From Methylobacteriaceae bacterium (GTDB taxonomy: Bacteria > Pseudomonadota > Alphaproteobacteria > Rhizobiales > Beijerinckiaceae): a DNA stretch of 10,360 bases. Position numbers and translations under genes: made by a program. Shown here piece by piece: positions 1 through 6,752 of the stretch. The stretch lies in the NCBI GenBank assembly GCA_019247255.1, contig JAFAPJ010000227.1:1-10360 (forward strand), written 5' to 3'. Numbering within the stretch: position 1 is the first letter of the stretch; every line of letters begins with the position of its first letter. A model generated the notes under the pieces. It saw only the letters and a list, made by a program, of their open reading frames with translations, was not told the DNA's origin and did no database searches.

Positions 1-1946
1 GCCATGCGCTTGGTCAACACGGTGACGAGCGTGCGATAACCCTTGCGGGCGGTTTCTCGGATCTCGCCCAGCACGTCGTCCACCTGGGAACGAGCGGGCC
101 TCACTTCGACCGGCGGGTCCACGAGCCCGGTCGGGCGGATCACCTGCTCGACGAACACGCCCGCGGCCTGCTCCATCTCCCAGGGGCCCGGCGTCGCCGA
201 GACATGGACCGTCTGGGGGCGCATCGCCTCCCATTCCTCGAAGCGCAGCGGCCGATTGTCCATGCAGGAGGGGAGACGGAAGCCGTACTCGGCGAGCGTC
301 GCCTTGCGGCGGAAGTCGCCGCGATACATGCCGCCGATCTGCGGGATCGTGACGTGGCTCTCGTCCGTGAAGACGAGCGCATTGTCCGGCAGGTACTCGA
401 AGAGCGTCGGCGGCGGCTCGCCCGGGCGGCGGCCGGTGAGATAGCGCGAATAGTTCTCGATGCCGTTGCAGGCGCCGGTCGCCTCGATCATCTCGAGGTC
501 GAAGGTGGTGCGCTGCTCGAGCCGCTGCGCCTCGAGGAGGCGCCCCATGCGGTTCAGCTCGTCGAGCCGGCCGCGCAGCTCGTCCTTGATGGACCGCACC
601 GCCTGCTGCAGCGTCGGACGCGGCGTCACGTAGTGCGAGTTCGCGTAGATCTTCACGAATTTCAGGTCGGCCGTCTTCGCGCCGGTCAGCGGGTCGAACT
701 CGACGATCGCCTCGACCTCGTCGCCGAAGAGCGAGATGCGCCAGGCACGGTCCTCCAAGTGGGCCGGGAAGAGCTCGATCGTGTCTCCGCGCACCCGGAA
801 GGTGCCGCGCTGAAAATCCATCGAGGTGCGCTTGTATTGAAGCGCCACGAGGTCCGCGACGAGCTGGCGCTGCTCGATCTTCTCGCCGAGCTTCACCGAG
901 AAGGTCATGGCCGTGTAGGTCTCGACCGAGCCGATGCCGTAGATGCAGGAGACGGACGCGACGATGATGACGTCGTCGCGCTCGAGCAGCGCGCGCGTCG
1001 CCGAGTGGCGCATGCGGTCGATCTGCTCGTTGATGGAGCTCTCCTTCTCCACGTAGACGTCGGTACGCGGGACGTAAGCCTCCGGCTGGTAGTAATCGTA
1101 GTACGAGACGAAGTACTCAACCGCGTTGTTGGGAAAGAACGACTTGAACTCGCCGTAGAGCTGCGCGGCGAGCGTCTTGTTCGGCGCGAGGATGAGCGCT
1201 GGCCGCTGGGTGCGGGCGATGACCTGGGCCATCGTGTAGGTCTTGCCCGAGCCGGTGACGCCCAGCAGCACCTGGTCGCGCTCCTGGACCTTGATGCCCT
1301 CGACGAGCTCGCGGATCGCCTGCGGCTGGTCGCCCGCCGGCTGGTATTCGGACACGAGGTCGAACCGGATGCCGCCTTCGGACTTCTCCGGCCGCGGCGG
1401 CCGGTGCGGGATCCATTGCTTGCCGTCCTTGAAGAGCGGGTTGCCGCTCTCGAGCAGAGCGGAGAGCGCCGCGACGGTCGCCGAGACTCCGGAGGTGGGC
1501 CCGCTGATCTCCGCGAGCGCCGAGGACGGGGCCCCGCGGCCGCGGCCCGGCGCGTCCGGACGGCGGCCGCGTGTCGCGCGGGAGCGCTCATCCTGTCCTG
1601 GGCCCGCGTCCTCGCCGAGATCCGCCACGGACGACGCCTCGGCCTCGAGCCCGAGCGAGCGGGCGAGGTTCGGATCGATCTCGGCCGCCGAGCCCGGCTC
1701 GAAGCCGGCCTGCGGCGCCTCGCCGAACCCGTCAGGGGCGCCACGGCGACGTCGGGGGGACTCTGCGGGAGCGATCGGGTAGGCGTCGCCGCGCGCGTCC
1801 TGCCGGTTGATCGCGGGGTTCAGGAGCTCGGCCAGGTACTGGTCGAGCGGTTTCAGCTCGGGCTTCGTCGTCTTCGGCTGGGCGCGCGGCCGCTTCGGGG
1901 CCGCTTCGGCGGGGCTCGCGACGGAACTTCTGGGGGCTCGGGCCAT
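1..1946 (-). CDS. uvrB: UvrB, excinuclease ABC subunit B (partial, C-terminus beyond left edge)
   Basis: UvrB is the damage-verifying helicase-like subunit of UvrABC nucleotide excision repair: UvrA loads it at lesions and it then recruits UvrC. I translated this frame by hand; 648 residues are visible from an ATG at 1946. Residues 195-210 align with the start of E. coli UvrB. Walker A (GVTGSGKT) is at 229-236 with the ATP-binding lysine K235. The tyrosine-rich beta-hairpin that inserts into DNA ([14 protein letters not shown]) is at about 280-293. The DESH box is at 528-531 and the SATPG motif at 583-587. The frame leaves the window in the TLTKRM-type motif (VLTKRM, 643-648), so helicase motifs V and VI and the UVR domain are missing. 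Residues 1-194 are an extension absent from E. coli, rich in Ala, Pro, Arg and Glu, ending in a block that matches rhizobial UvrB from memory. No LexA box of the GTTC-N7-GTTC type was seen upstream. Confidence 0.97.
   Translation of the reverse strand, partial: MARAPRSSVASPAEAAPKRPRAQPKTTKPELKPLDQYLAELLNPAINRQDARGDAYPIAPAESPRRRRGAPDGFGEAPQAGFEPGSAAEIDPNLARSLGLEAEASSVADLGEDAGPGQDERSRATRGRRPDAPGRGRGAPSSALAEISGPTSGVSATVAALSALLESGNPLFKDGKQWIPHRPPRPEKSEGGIRFDLVSEYQPAGDQPQAIRELVEGIKVQERDQVLLGVTGSGKTYTMAQVIARTQRPALILAPNKTLAAQLYGEFKSFFPNNAVEYFVSYYDYYQPEAYVPRTDVYVEKESSINEQIDRMRHSATRALLERDDVIIVASVSCIYGIGSVETYTAMTFSVKLGEKIEQRQLVADLVALQYKRTSMDFQRGTFRVRGDTIELFPAHLEDRAWRISLFGDEVEAIVEFDPLTGAKTADLKFVKIYANSHYVTPRPTLQQAVRSIKDELRGRLDELNRMGRLLEAQRLEQRTTFDLEMIEATGACNGIENYSRYLTGRRPGEPPPTLFEYLPDNALVFTDESHVTIPQIGGMYRGDFRRKATLAEYGFRLPSCMDNRPLRFEEWEAMRPQTVHVSATPGPWEMEQAAGVFVEQVIRPTGLVDPPVEVRPARSQVDDVLGEIRETARKGYRTLVTVLTKRM
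1888..1909. repeat. Perfect 11-bp tandem duplication inside the UvrB N-terminal extension
   Basis: The unit GGCCGCTTCGG occurs twice head to tail, at 1888-1898 and 1899-1909. It lies within the codons for UvrB residues about 13-20, in the low-complexity extension. Eleven is not a multiple of three, so gaining or losing one copy would shift the frame from the annotated ATG. Confidence 0.8.
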
Positions 1947-2018
1947 GACGCAAATATGGTCCGAGTCGAGGCGCGCCGGAAGGCGGCGCCGCGTCCCGGC
2001 CGGCGTGCGGCGCGGCGC

Positions 2019-3197
2019 TCAGCCCGCGGTGCTTGCGCTTTCCAGCTCCTTGAGCGCGCTCGCGGCCGCGGCATAGCCGCCGCCCGCGCCGTCGACGAAG
2101 TGGATGTGGTCGCGCCGGCTCGGAACCGGGGTGATGCAGGTGACGAGCGCGGCGTCCTGGCGGTGGACCCCGTAGGCGGCGATCCCGGCCGCGCGGGCAG
2201 CTTCGAGCTGCGCCTCGATGCGGTCCGCGAGCGCGATCGGGCAGTCCAGCGTCATCCGGACCCCGTCGTCGTATTTCCGGTAATCCGAATTCGCCACGAG
2301 CTCGCGGATGTAGCGGTCCGGGTCGAAGGCTCCGAGCCGGATTCCGAGCTTGAAGAGGAGGTTCGAGGCGAGCGTTCGGGCGAACAGCCCGGCGGTCGCC
2401 GGCCACCCGACCCGTCCTGGCTGGCGATTGGCGGCCGCCTCGATGGCGAGCCCGATCGGCGGCCAGCGCAGCGGCGGCCCGCCCTCGGGCAGTGGGCGGG
2501 CCATGCCCGGGCTCTCGTCCACCATGGCGAGGACGCGACCGACGAGCGCCCGGTAGGCCTCTCCGTCCTGGCCGGGCTGCGGGCGGACGATCAGCGACAG
2601 GATGACCCCGTGGCGGCTGGGCGAGGGATCGAAGCGGCAGGTCAGGCCGGTGATGTCCGGCCGCGTGCCGGGCGGCGCCGGCGGGAGCGCGTGCTCGCCC
2701 GCCTTCATCCGCCCCTCCGCCCAGGCGAGGCCGCCGCCCGCGAACATCGCGTAGGCGACGTCGGGCGAGACCGCGACCCGCGCGACCCGCACGTCGAGCC
2801 CCGCCTCCCGCACCGTCGCGACCGGGATCGCGGCCGTGCGCAGCAAAAGCCCGAACTCCTCCCGGGCCATCGCCGCGGTCGCGGCGAGGGCGGCGAGCGC
2901 GGCGTCCCGCTCGCCGGGCCCGACCGCGAAATTCGCGCCGTCGCCCTCGAAGACATAGGGGAAGGGCACGCGGCCGAGCGCGTTCGAGACGGCCGCGATC
3001 GGGGCCGCCCCCACCATGTTCACGACCTTGTAGCGGCCTTCCGCGATCGCCTGGGTGGAGGCGACGACATCCGCGAGCCCGATCGTCCAATCGTCCGGCA
3101 CGGGCGCGTAGAGGTCGGGATCGGCCGCGGAGGCGAAATCGTGGAAGAGTGGCGTCCCGAGAAGGAAGGCCGCGGTCGGGTTCGTGTCGGACGCCAT
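2019..3197 (-). CDS. DUF3095 family protein
   Basis: The product is a 392-residue protein recognised as DUF3095. The N-terminal part carries the family signature: YAPVPDDW (30-37), then ADVVASTQAI (42-51), GRYKVVNMVGA (54-64) and FPYVFEGDGANFAV (79-92). No signal peptide or convincing membrane segment is seen, so it is probably cytoplasmic. Its biochemical function is unknown. Some members have been labelled adenylate cyclase without proof, but D43 and the EGDG at 84-87 are spaced somewhat like the metal-binding aspartates of class III cyclases, which is only my inference. I chose the ATG at 3197 because family homology starts soon after it; an in-frame ATG at 3269 would add 24 non-homologous residues. 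Neither has a clear Shine-Dalgarno sequence. The gene lies 82 bp downstream of the DUF1232 gene and 72 bp upstream of uvrB, all on the same strand. Confidence 0.88.
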   Translation of the reverse strand: MASDTNPTAAFLLGTPLFHDFASAADPDLYAPVPDDWTIGLADVVASTQAIAEGRYKVVNMVGAAPIAAVSNALGRVPFPYVFEGDGANFAVGPGERDAALAALAATAAMAREEFGLLLRTAAIPVATVREAGLDVRVARVAVSPDVAYAMFAGGGLAWAEGRMKAGEHALPPAPPGTRPDITGLTCRFDPSPSRHGVILSLIVRPQPGQDGEAYRALVGRVLAMVDESPGMARPLPEGGPPLRWPPIGLAIEAAANRQPGRVGWPATAGLFARTLASNLLFKLGIRLGAFDPDRYIRELVANSDYRKYDDGVRMTLDCPIALADRIEAQLEAARAAGIAAYGVHRQDAALVTCITPVPSRRDHIHFVDGAGGGYAAAASALKELESASTAG

Positions 3198-3219
3198 GGT
3201 CGGGAAGCTAAGGGCCGAT

Positions 3220-3264
3220 CCCGCGCGGCGCCAGGGAAGGCCACGTGCGGGGGAGCCGCGCGGG
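3220..3264. repeat. Perfect 10-bp inverted repeat between the DUF1232 and DUF3095 genes
   Basis: The arms CCCGCGCGGC (3220-3229) and GCCGCGCGGG (3255-3264) are exact reverse complements separated by 25 nt. They lie in the 82-bp spacer on the leftward transcript, after the DUF1232 stop and before the DUF3095 start. No T-run follows the stem in the leftward direction, so it is not a standard intrinsic terminator. It could be an attenuating hairpin or a 5'-leader structure, or a chance product of very GC-rich sequence. Confidence 0.5.
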
Positions 3265-3279
3265 CGCATGCCGGCCCTC

Positions 3280-3660
3280 TCAGCCCGTCGCGCGGGACCA
3301 CAAGGCCCAGATCAGCACGGCCGCCGTCGCGAGCCACAGCCCCACGATGGCCGCTGCCGCGGCTCGGCTCGTCGGCCGCTCCGCCCGGCGTTCCGCCTCG
3401 GCGCGGAACTCCGCCATGAGAGGCGGCGGCACCAGGCGGATCGCCAGGAGGATCCCCAGCGGCACGAAGACCAGGTCGTCCAGAAGCCCGAGCACCGGGA
3501 TGACGTCCGGGATGAGATCGATCGGCGACAGCGCATAGGCCGCGACCCCCGCGCAGACGGCCTTCGCGTACCAGGGAACGCGCGGATCGCGCGCCGCGAG
3601 CCAGAGCGCGACGACGTCCCGCTTGAGGCGCCGCGCCCACGCTTTCACGGCCGTCAGCAC
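3280..3660 (-). CDS. DUF1232 (YkvA-like) small membrane protein
   Basis: The 126-residue protein has the DUF1232 core: DPRVPWYAKAVCAGVAAYAL at 25-44, followed by SPIDLIPDVIPVLGLLDDLV (45-64). This motif is characteristic of YkvA-type proteins of unknown function. Hydrophobic stretches at about 34-44 and 54-76 and a C-terminal segment at about 102-121 (AAAIVGLWLATAAVLIWAL) predict an inner-membrane protein. The amphipathic N-terminus (KAWARRLKRD) is usual for the family. I chose the GTG at 3660 because it overlaps the tetR stop in a GTGCTGA arrangement, which suggests translational coupling. A second GTG four codons later (3648) is a possible alternative. Sharing a transcript with the TetR regulator suggests that it belongs to that regulator's stress or envelope response, but this is inference. 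Confidence 0.9.
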   Translation of the reverse strand: MLTAVKAWARRLKRDVVALWLAARDPRVPWYAKAVCAGVAAYALSPIDLIPDVIPVLGLLDDLVFVPLGILLAIRLVPPPLMAEFRAEAERRAERPTSRAAAAAIVGLWLATAAVLIWALWSRATG

Positions 3661-4307
3661 GGGACGCGATGCTGCCGAAGGAACAGGTCGACCCCGCCCT
3701 CGACGCGTTCGGGCAGGGAGGCCACGAGCTCCTCCACCCCGACGCCGAGCGCGAGCTGGAATTGCGACATACCCTGCCAGAGGCCGATGAGCTGATCGGC
3801 CCCGCGGACCGGAGAGGGAAGGGCGACTTCGCCCCGCTCGTGCGCGGCGGCGAGGAGGGCCGTGAGATTGCGCAGTGTCTGGCCAGGGCCGAGCCAGTAG
3901 AAGCGGGACGCGAGATCCGGATGACGGCGCAGCTCGCCCGCGAGCACGCTGTAGAAGCTCACCGCCGCCCCGCTCGTCAGGTAGGTCATGAGCCCCATCC
4001 CGAAGGCGACGAGCGTGTCGCGGAGCGGCAGGCCGGCCGCCGAGGTCTTCTGCAAGCCTTCGAGCCGCGCCATCTCGCGCCGGATCGTCGCCTCGAAGAG
4101 CGCCGTCTTGTCGGAAAAATGGCTGTAGAGCGTGACCCGCGACACGCCCGCGGCCTTGGCGACCGCCTCCAGCGTCGTTCCCTGGACGCCGCGCGTCAGG
4201 AACATGTCCCAGGCCTGGTCGACGATCGCGTCGCGCTTCCCCTCCGCCCGCGGACGGCCGACGCGCCGGGCCGGTGAAGCTTTCGTGATCCCGGACCTCG
4301 TTGTCAT
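3654..4307 (-). CDS. TetR/AcrR family transcriptional regulator
   Basis: The 217-residue protein has the usual TetR layout. A basic arm (ARRVGRPRAEGKRDAIVDQA, 13-32) leads into the N-terminal DNA-binding domain, with the helix-turn-helix at about 44-64 (TTLEAVAKAAGVSRVTLYSHF, written here as one motif ending SHFSDKTAL). The remainder is a helical ligand-binding and dimerisation domain resembling the AefR-like group; the ligand cannot be read from sequence. The ATG at 4307 abuts a 24-bp imperfect palindrome, so autorepression is likely, and the same site could control the divergent methyltransferase gene. No Shine-Dalgarno sequence is visible. An ATG at 4361 in the same frame would add 18 residues but read through the palindrome and overlap the divergent gene's start, so I rejected it. 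The stop overlaps the DUF1232 start by 7 bp. Confidence 0.93.
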   Translation of the reverse strand: MTTRSGITKASPARRVGRPRAEGKRDAIVDQAWDMFLTRGVQGTTLEAVAKAAGVSRVTLYSHFSDKTALFEATIRREMARLEGLQKTSAAGLPLRDTLVAFGMGLMTYLTSGAAVSFYSVLAGELRRHPDLASRFYWLGPGQTLRNLTALLAAAHERGEVALPSPVRGADQLIGLWQGMSQFQLALGVGVEELVASLPERVEGGVDLFLRQHRVPC

Positions 4308-4330
4308 TTTTGAACACACGTGTTTGAAAA
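4307..4330. promoter_or_regulatory. 24-bp imperfect palindrome, candidate TetR operator in the divergent spacer
   Basis: The sequence TTTTTGAACAC-AC-GTGTTTGAAAA has two 11-bp arms, 4307-4317 and 4320-4330, separated by 2 bp. Nine of the eleven arm positions pair, including the inner AACAC/GTGTT. It is an AT-rich patch in otherwise GC-rich DNA and lies between two divergent genes, one encoding a TetR protein. Size and dyad symmetry fit a TetR operator. The position against the tetR start codon fits autorepression. I could not assign convincing -35 and -10 boxes on either strand. Confidence 0.65.
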
Positions 4331-4359
4331 TAGCGGATCGGCATCGATCGGCGAGCGGC
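4308..4359. promoter_or_regulatory. Divergent promoter region between tetR and the methyltransferase gene
   Basis: This 52-bp spacer must hold elements for both divergent genes unless transcripts start inside the coding sequence. The part next to tetR is AT-rich and is mostly the palindrome. A TTGAAA at 4324-4329 could be a -35 element for the rightward gene, but no good -10 lies 17 bp on. TATTTT (complement of 4327-4332) could be a -10 for tetR, but its -35 partner is poor. The overlap of these candidates with the palindrome would suit repression by a bound dimer. Confidence 0.45.
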
Positions 4360-5187
4360 ATGGTTAGGGCAAAAGGCCGCGAGGCGGCGAGCTACGGTTT
4401 CGACGCGCCCAGGCTGATGCGGGGCTGCCTCCTCGCAGGCGGGATCGGGCTCGCGCTCGGGGCGAGCCTCGCGGCGGCGGTCGACGGCTGGCTGCGGATC
4501 ACCGGCCTCGTCATCCTGATCGTGGCATGCGCCCCGGCCTTCCTGGGCCTGACCATGGTCGGCTACGCTCTCTTCGGAAAGCGCCGGATGCGCGACCTGA
4601 TGATCGGGCGGGTCGCCTGGCGCGGGGACGAGCAGGTGCTCGACATCGGAACCGGGCGCGGTCTCCTCCTCGTCGCGGCCGCCAAGCGGCTCGGCCCCGG
4701 CGGATACGCGATCGGGATCGACCTCTGGCGCGCGGAGGACCTCTCGGACAACACGATGGACGCGCTCGCGCTCAACCTCGCGGCGGAAGGCGTCGAGGAC
4801 CGCGCGGGGATCCGGACGGAGGACGCTCGGGCGCTCTCCGCGGCCGACGGGTCGGTCGACGTCGTGCTGTCGCTATATTGCGTCCACAACATCGCGGACG
4901 AGGCGGGGCAGCGCGACGCGTGCCGCGAGATCGCCCGCGTGCTGGCGCCAGGCGGCCGCGCGCTCATCGCCGACCTCGTGCCGACGGGTCGCTATGCCGG
5001 CTACCTCGGCGAGGCCGGCCTCGCCGTCCGGTCCTCGCGCCCGTACTGGCTCACGGCCTTCGCGCCGATGTGGATGGTGGAGGCCGAGAAGCCGGGCGAG
5101 CGCGGCCCGCGGCGCTCGGCCGCCCCCGCCGCATCGGTCCCGACTTCGCGCATTCAGGGAGAGTTCACGGCTTCGGCTGCTCCCTGA
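4360..5187 (+). CDS. Membrane-anchored class I SAM-dependent methyltransferase
   Basis: The 275-residue protein begins with two hydrophobic segments at about 23-42 and 48-73, predicted as a membrane hairpin. A soluble Rossmann-fold methyltransferase domain follows (about 80-242). Motif I is VLDIGTGRG (93-101), the acidic residue after beta-2 is in AIGIDLW (117-123), the motif-II-like region is EDARALSAADGSVDVVLSLY (154-173), and RVLAPGGRALIADL (193-206) is the late beta-strand block. This is the methyltransferase type 11/UbiE-like class; the substrate is unknown, and a lipophilic or membrane-bound one is an inference from the anchor. Residues 243-275 form a low-complexity tail beyond the usual domain end. 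The ATG at 4360 fits the N-terminal homology as I recall it; the Shine-Dalgarno sequence is weak. The gene is divergent from tetR across a 52-bp spacer and 36 bp upstream of the DUF1800 gene, with which it may be co-transcribed. Confidence 0.88.
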   Translation: MVRAKGREAASYGFDAPRLMRGCLLAGGIGLALGASLAAAVDGWLRITGLVILIVACAPAFLGLTMVGYALFGKRRMRDLMIGRVAWRGDEQVLDIGTGRGLLLVAAAKRLGPGGYAIGIDLWRAEDLSDNTMDALALNLAAEGVEDRAGIRTEDARALSAADGSVDVVLSLYCVHNIADEAGQRDACREIARVLAPGGRALIADLVPTGRYAGYLGEAGLAVRSSRPYWLTAFAPMWMVEAEKPGERGPRRSAAPAASVPTSRIQGEFTASAAP

Positions 5188-5211
5188 CGCGCATCGGATT
5201 CGAGCGTCGCC

Positions 5212-5217
5212 AGGAGG
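5212..5217 (+). promoter_or_regulatory. Strong Shine-Dalgarno sequence for the DUF1800 gene
   Basis: AGGAGG lies 6 nt before the ATG at 5224. It is a consensus site and fixes this start. It contrasts with the weak or absent sites of the other genes in the left half. Confidence 0.85.
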
Positions 5218-5223
5218 TCGTCC

Positions 5224-6741
5224 ATGCGCCGTGTCGCCGGTCTCCTGGTCGCGTGGCTCGTCGGAGCGGGCCAGCTCCTCGCGGCCGCACCGCCGGCGTC
5301 GATACCGCCCGCGCCGCTCGACGACGTCGCGTTCCTGAACGCGCTCACCTGGGGCGTGACGTCGGCGAGCCTCTCGGAGCTGCGCGCCGAAGGACGTGAG
5401 CGCTGGCTCGCCCGCCAGCTCCGCCCTGCTGCCGTCCCGTCCTTCCCGCCCGCCGTGCAGACGCAGCTCGATGCCCTGCGCCCGCAGGAGAGCATCCAGG
5501 CGAGGCTCGCAGCGCTGGATGAGCAGGGCAGGGCCGAGCGGGCGCTCCTCGATCCGGAAGCCCGCAAGGCCGCCCAGGCCGCGATTCAGGCGAGCCTCAA
5601 CGACGCGCTGCGGAGCGCGACCTCGTCCGCGATCCTTCGCGCGCTGTATTCGCCCGACCAGCTGCGCGAGCGGCTGACCTGGTTCTGGCTCAACCGCTTC
5701 AGCCTCCATAGCGGGAAGGGCAACATCCGGGCGATGGCGGGCGACTACCTCGACGCCGCCATCCGCCCGCACGCGCTCGGCCGTTTCCGCGACCTCCTCG
5801 AGGCGACGCTCCGGCACCCGGCGATGCTGCGCTACCTCGACAACGCCGAGAACGCGGTCGGACGCGTGAACGAGAATTACGCCCGCGAGCTCCTCGAGCT
5901 GCACACGATGGGCGTCGGCTCCGGCTACGGTCAGGCCGACGTGGAGGCGCTCGCCCGCATCCTGACCGGCGCCGGGATCGATCTGAGGCCCGACATTCCG
6001 CTGAAGCCCGAATGGCGCGGCCTCCTCGTGCGCGAGGGAGCTTTCGCGTTCAACCCGGCTCGCCACGACTTCTCCGACAAGACCTTCCTCGGTCAGGCGA
6101 TCCGCGGCAGCGGCTACGGCGAGATCGCCGCGGCGCTGGACATCGTCAGCCGCCGACCGGCGACGGCCCGCAACGTCTCGCGCGCGCTCGCGGCCTACCT
6201 TCAGGGCACGCCGCCGTCGGACGCGCTCGTCGAACGGCTCGCCCAGACCTTCCTCCGGACGGACGGCGACATCGCGAGCGTCGTCGCGGCGCTCGTCCGC
6301 TCGCCCGATTTCGCCCCGGGTGCGGGGGGCGGCTTCAAGGACCCGGTGCGCTACGTGCTGTCGGCCGTCCGGCTCGCCTACGAGGACCGCTCGATCCTGA
6401 ACCCCGTCCCGGTGCAGAACTGGCTGAACCGGCTCGGCGAGGGCCTGTTCAACCGCTCGACGCCGGACGGCTACCCGCTCGCGGCCTCCGCCTGGACCGG
6501 CCCCGGGCAGCTCGCCGCCCGCTTCGAGGTGGCGCGCCAGATCGGGTCGGGTCCGGCCGGGCTGTTCAAGCCGGCGCCGGACGCTCCGGACGAGCCGGGC
6601 TTCCCGGTGCTGCAGAACGCCCTCTACTTCTCGACGCTCGCGCCCGGCCTCGGCCCGGCCACGAAGGCCGCGCTCGCCAGGGCGGTCTCGCCCCAGGACT
6701 GGAACACCCTGTTCCTCGCCTCGCCCGAATTCATGCGCTGA
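5224..6741 (+). CDS. DUF1800 family exported protein
   Basis: The 505-residue protein starts with a Sec-type signal peptide (MRRVAGLLVAWLVGAGQLLA, followed by AAPP; cleavage near residue 22), so it should act in the periplasm or outside the cell. The rest matches DUF1800: a helical N-terminal part, then TWFWLNRFSLHSGKGN (152-167), the invariant-looking NENYARELLELHTMG (216-230), an ARILTGAGI segment (244-252), and the PDGYP motif (414-418) followed by AASAW near the C-terminus. Length is normal for the family. The function of DUF1800 is not established; members recur beside a DUF1501 gene, as here, which implies a joint role. The consensus AGGAGG at 5212-5217 confirms the start. The next gene starts 11 bp downstream, so the two are almost certainly one operon. 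Confidence 0.93.
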   Translation: MRRVAGLLVAWLVGAGQLLAAAPPASIPPAPLDDVAFLNALTWGVTSASLSELRAEGRERWLARQLRPAAVPSFPPAVQTQLDALRPQESIQARLAALDEQGRAERALLDPEARKAAQAAIQASLNDALRSATSSAILRALYSPDQLRERLTWFWLNRFSLHSGKGNIRAMAGDYLDAAIRPHALGRFRDLLEATLRHPAMLRYLDNAENAVGRVNENYARELLELHTMGVGSGYGQADVEALARILTGAGIDLRPDIPLKPEWRGLLVREGAFAFNPARHDFSDKTFLGQAIRGSGYGEIAAALDIVSRRPATARNVSRALAAYLQGTPPSDALVERLAQTFLRTDGDIASVVAALVRSPDFAPGAGGGFKDPVRYVLSAVRLAYEDRSILNPVPVQNWLNRLGEGLFNRSTPDGYPLAASAWTGPGQLAARFEVARQIGSGPAGLFKPAPDAPDEPGFPVLQNALYFSTLAPGLGPATKAALARAVSPQDWNTLFLASPEFMR

Positions 6742-6745
6742 GGAG
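6741..6745 (+). promoter_or_regulatory. Shine-Dalgarno sequence for the DUF1501 gene, touching the DUF1800 stop
   Basis: AGGAG begins with the last base of the upstream TGA stop (TGAGGAG) and lies 7 nt before the ATG at 6753. This fixes the start and indicates translation of the two genes from one message. Confidence 0.85.
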
Positions 6746-6752
6746 CCCTGCG

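Noticed and set aside
1947..2018. Possible LexA-controlled uvrB promoter
   Set aside because: I looked for the alphaproteobacterial GTTC-N7-GTTC box and for clear -35/-10 elements in the 72-bp spacer and saw neither; only a weak 5-bp stem of GC-rich arms is present.
1732..3090. 452-codon - strand open frame overlapping the DUF3095 gene and the uvrB start
   Set aside because: It is a second frame of a recognised gene, Arg/Gly/Ala-rich, without domain signatures.
204..3419. 1071-codon open frame on the + strand antisense to uvrB, the DUF3095 gene and the spacers between them
   Set aside because: It crosses two well-recognised genes and their intergenic regions, its protein is Arg/Ala/Gly/Glu-rich without family motifs, and such long antisense frames are expected where G+C is high and stops are rare.
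4873..6066. 397-codon - strand open frame antisense to the methyltransferase and DUF1800 genes
   Set aside because: The opposite strand carries clear family motifs and strong Shine-Dalgarno sequences; the antisense product shows none.
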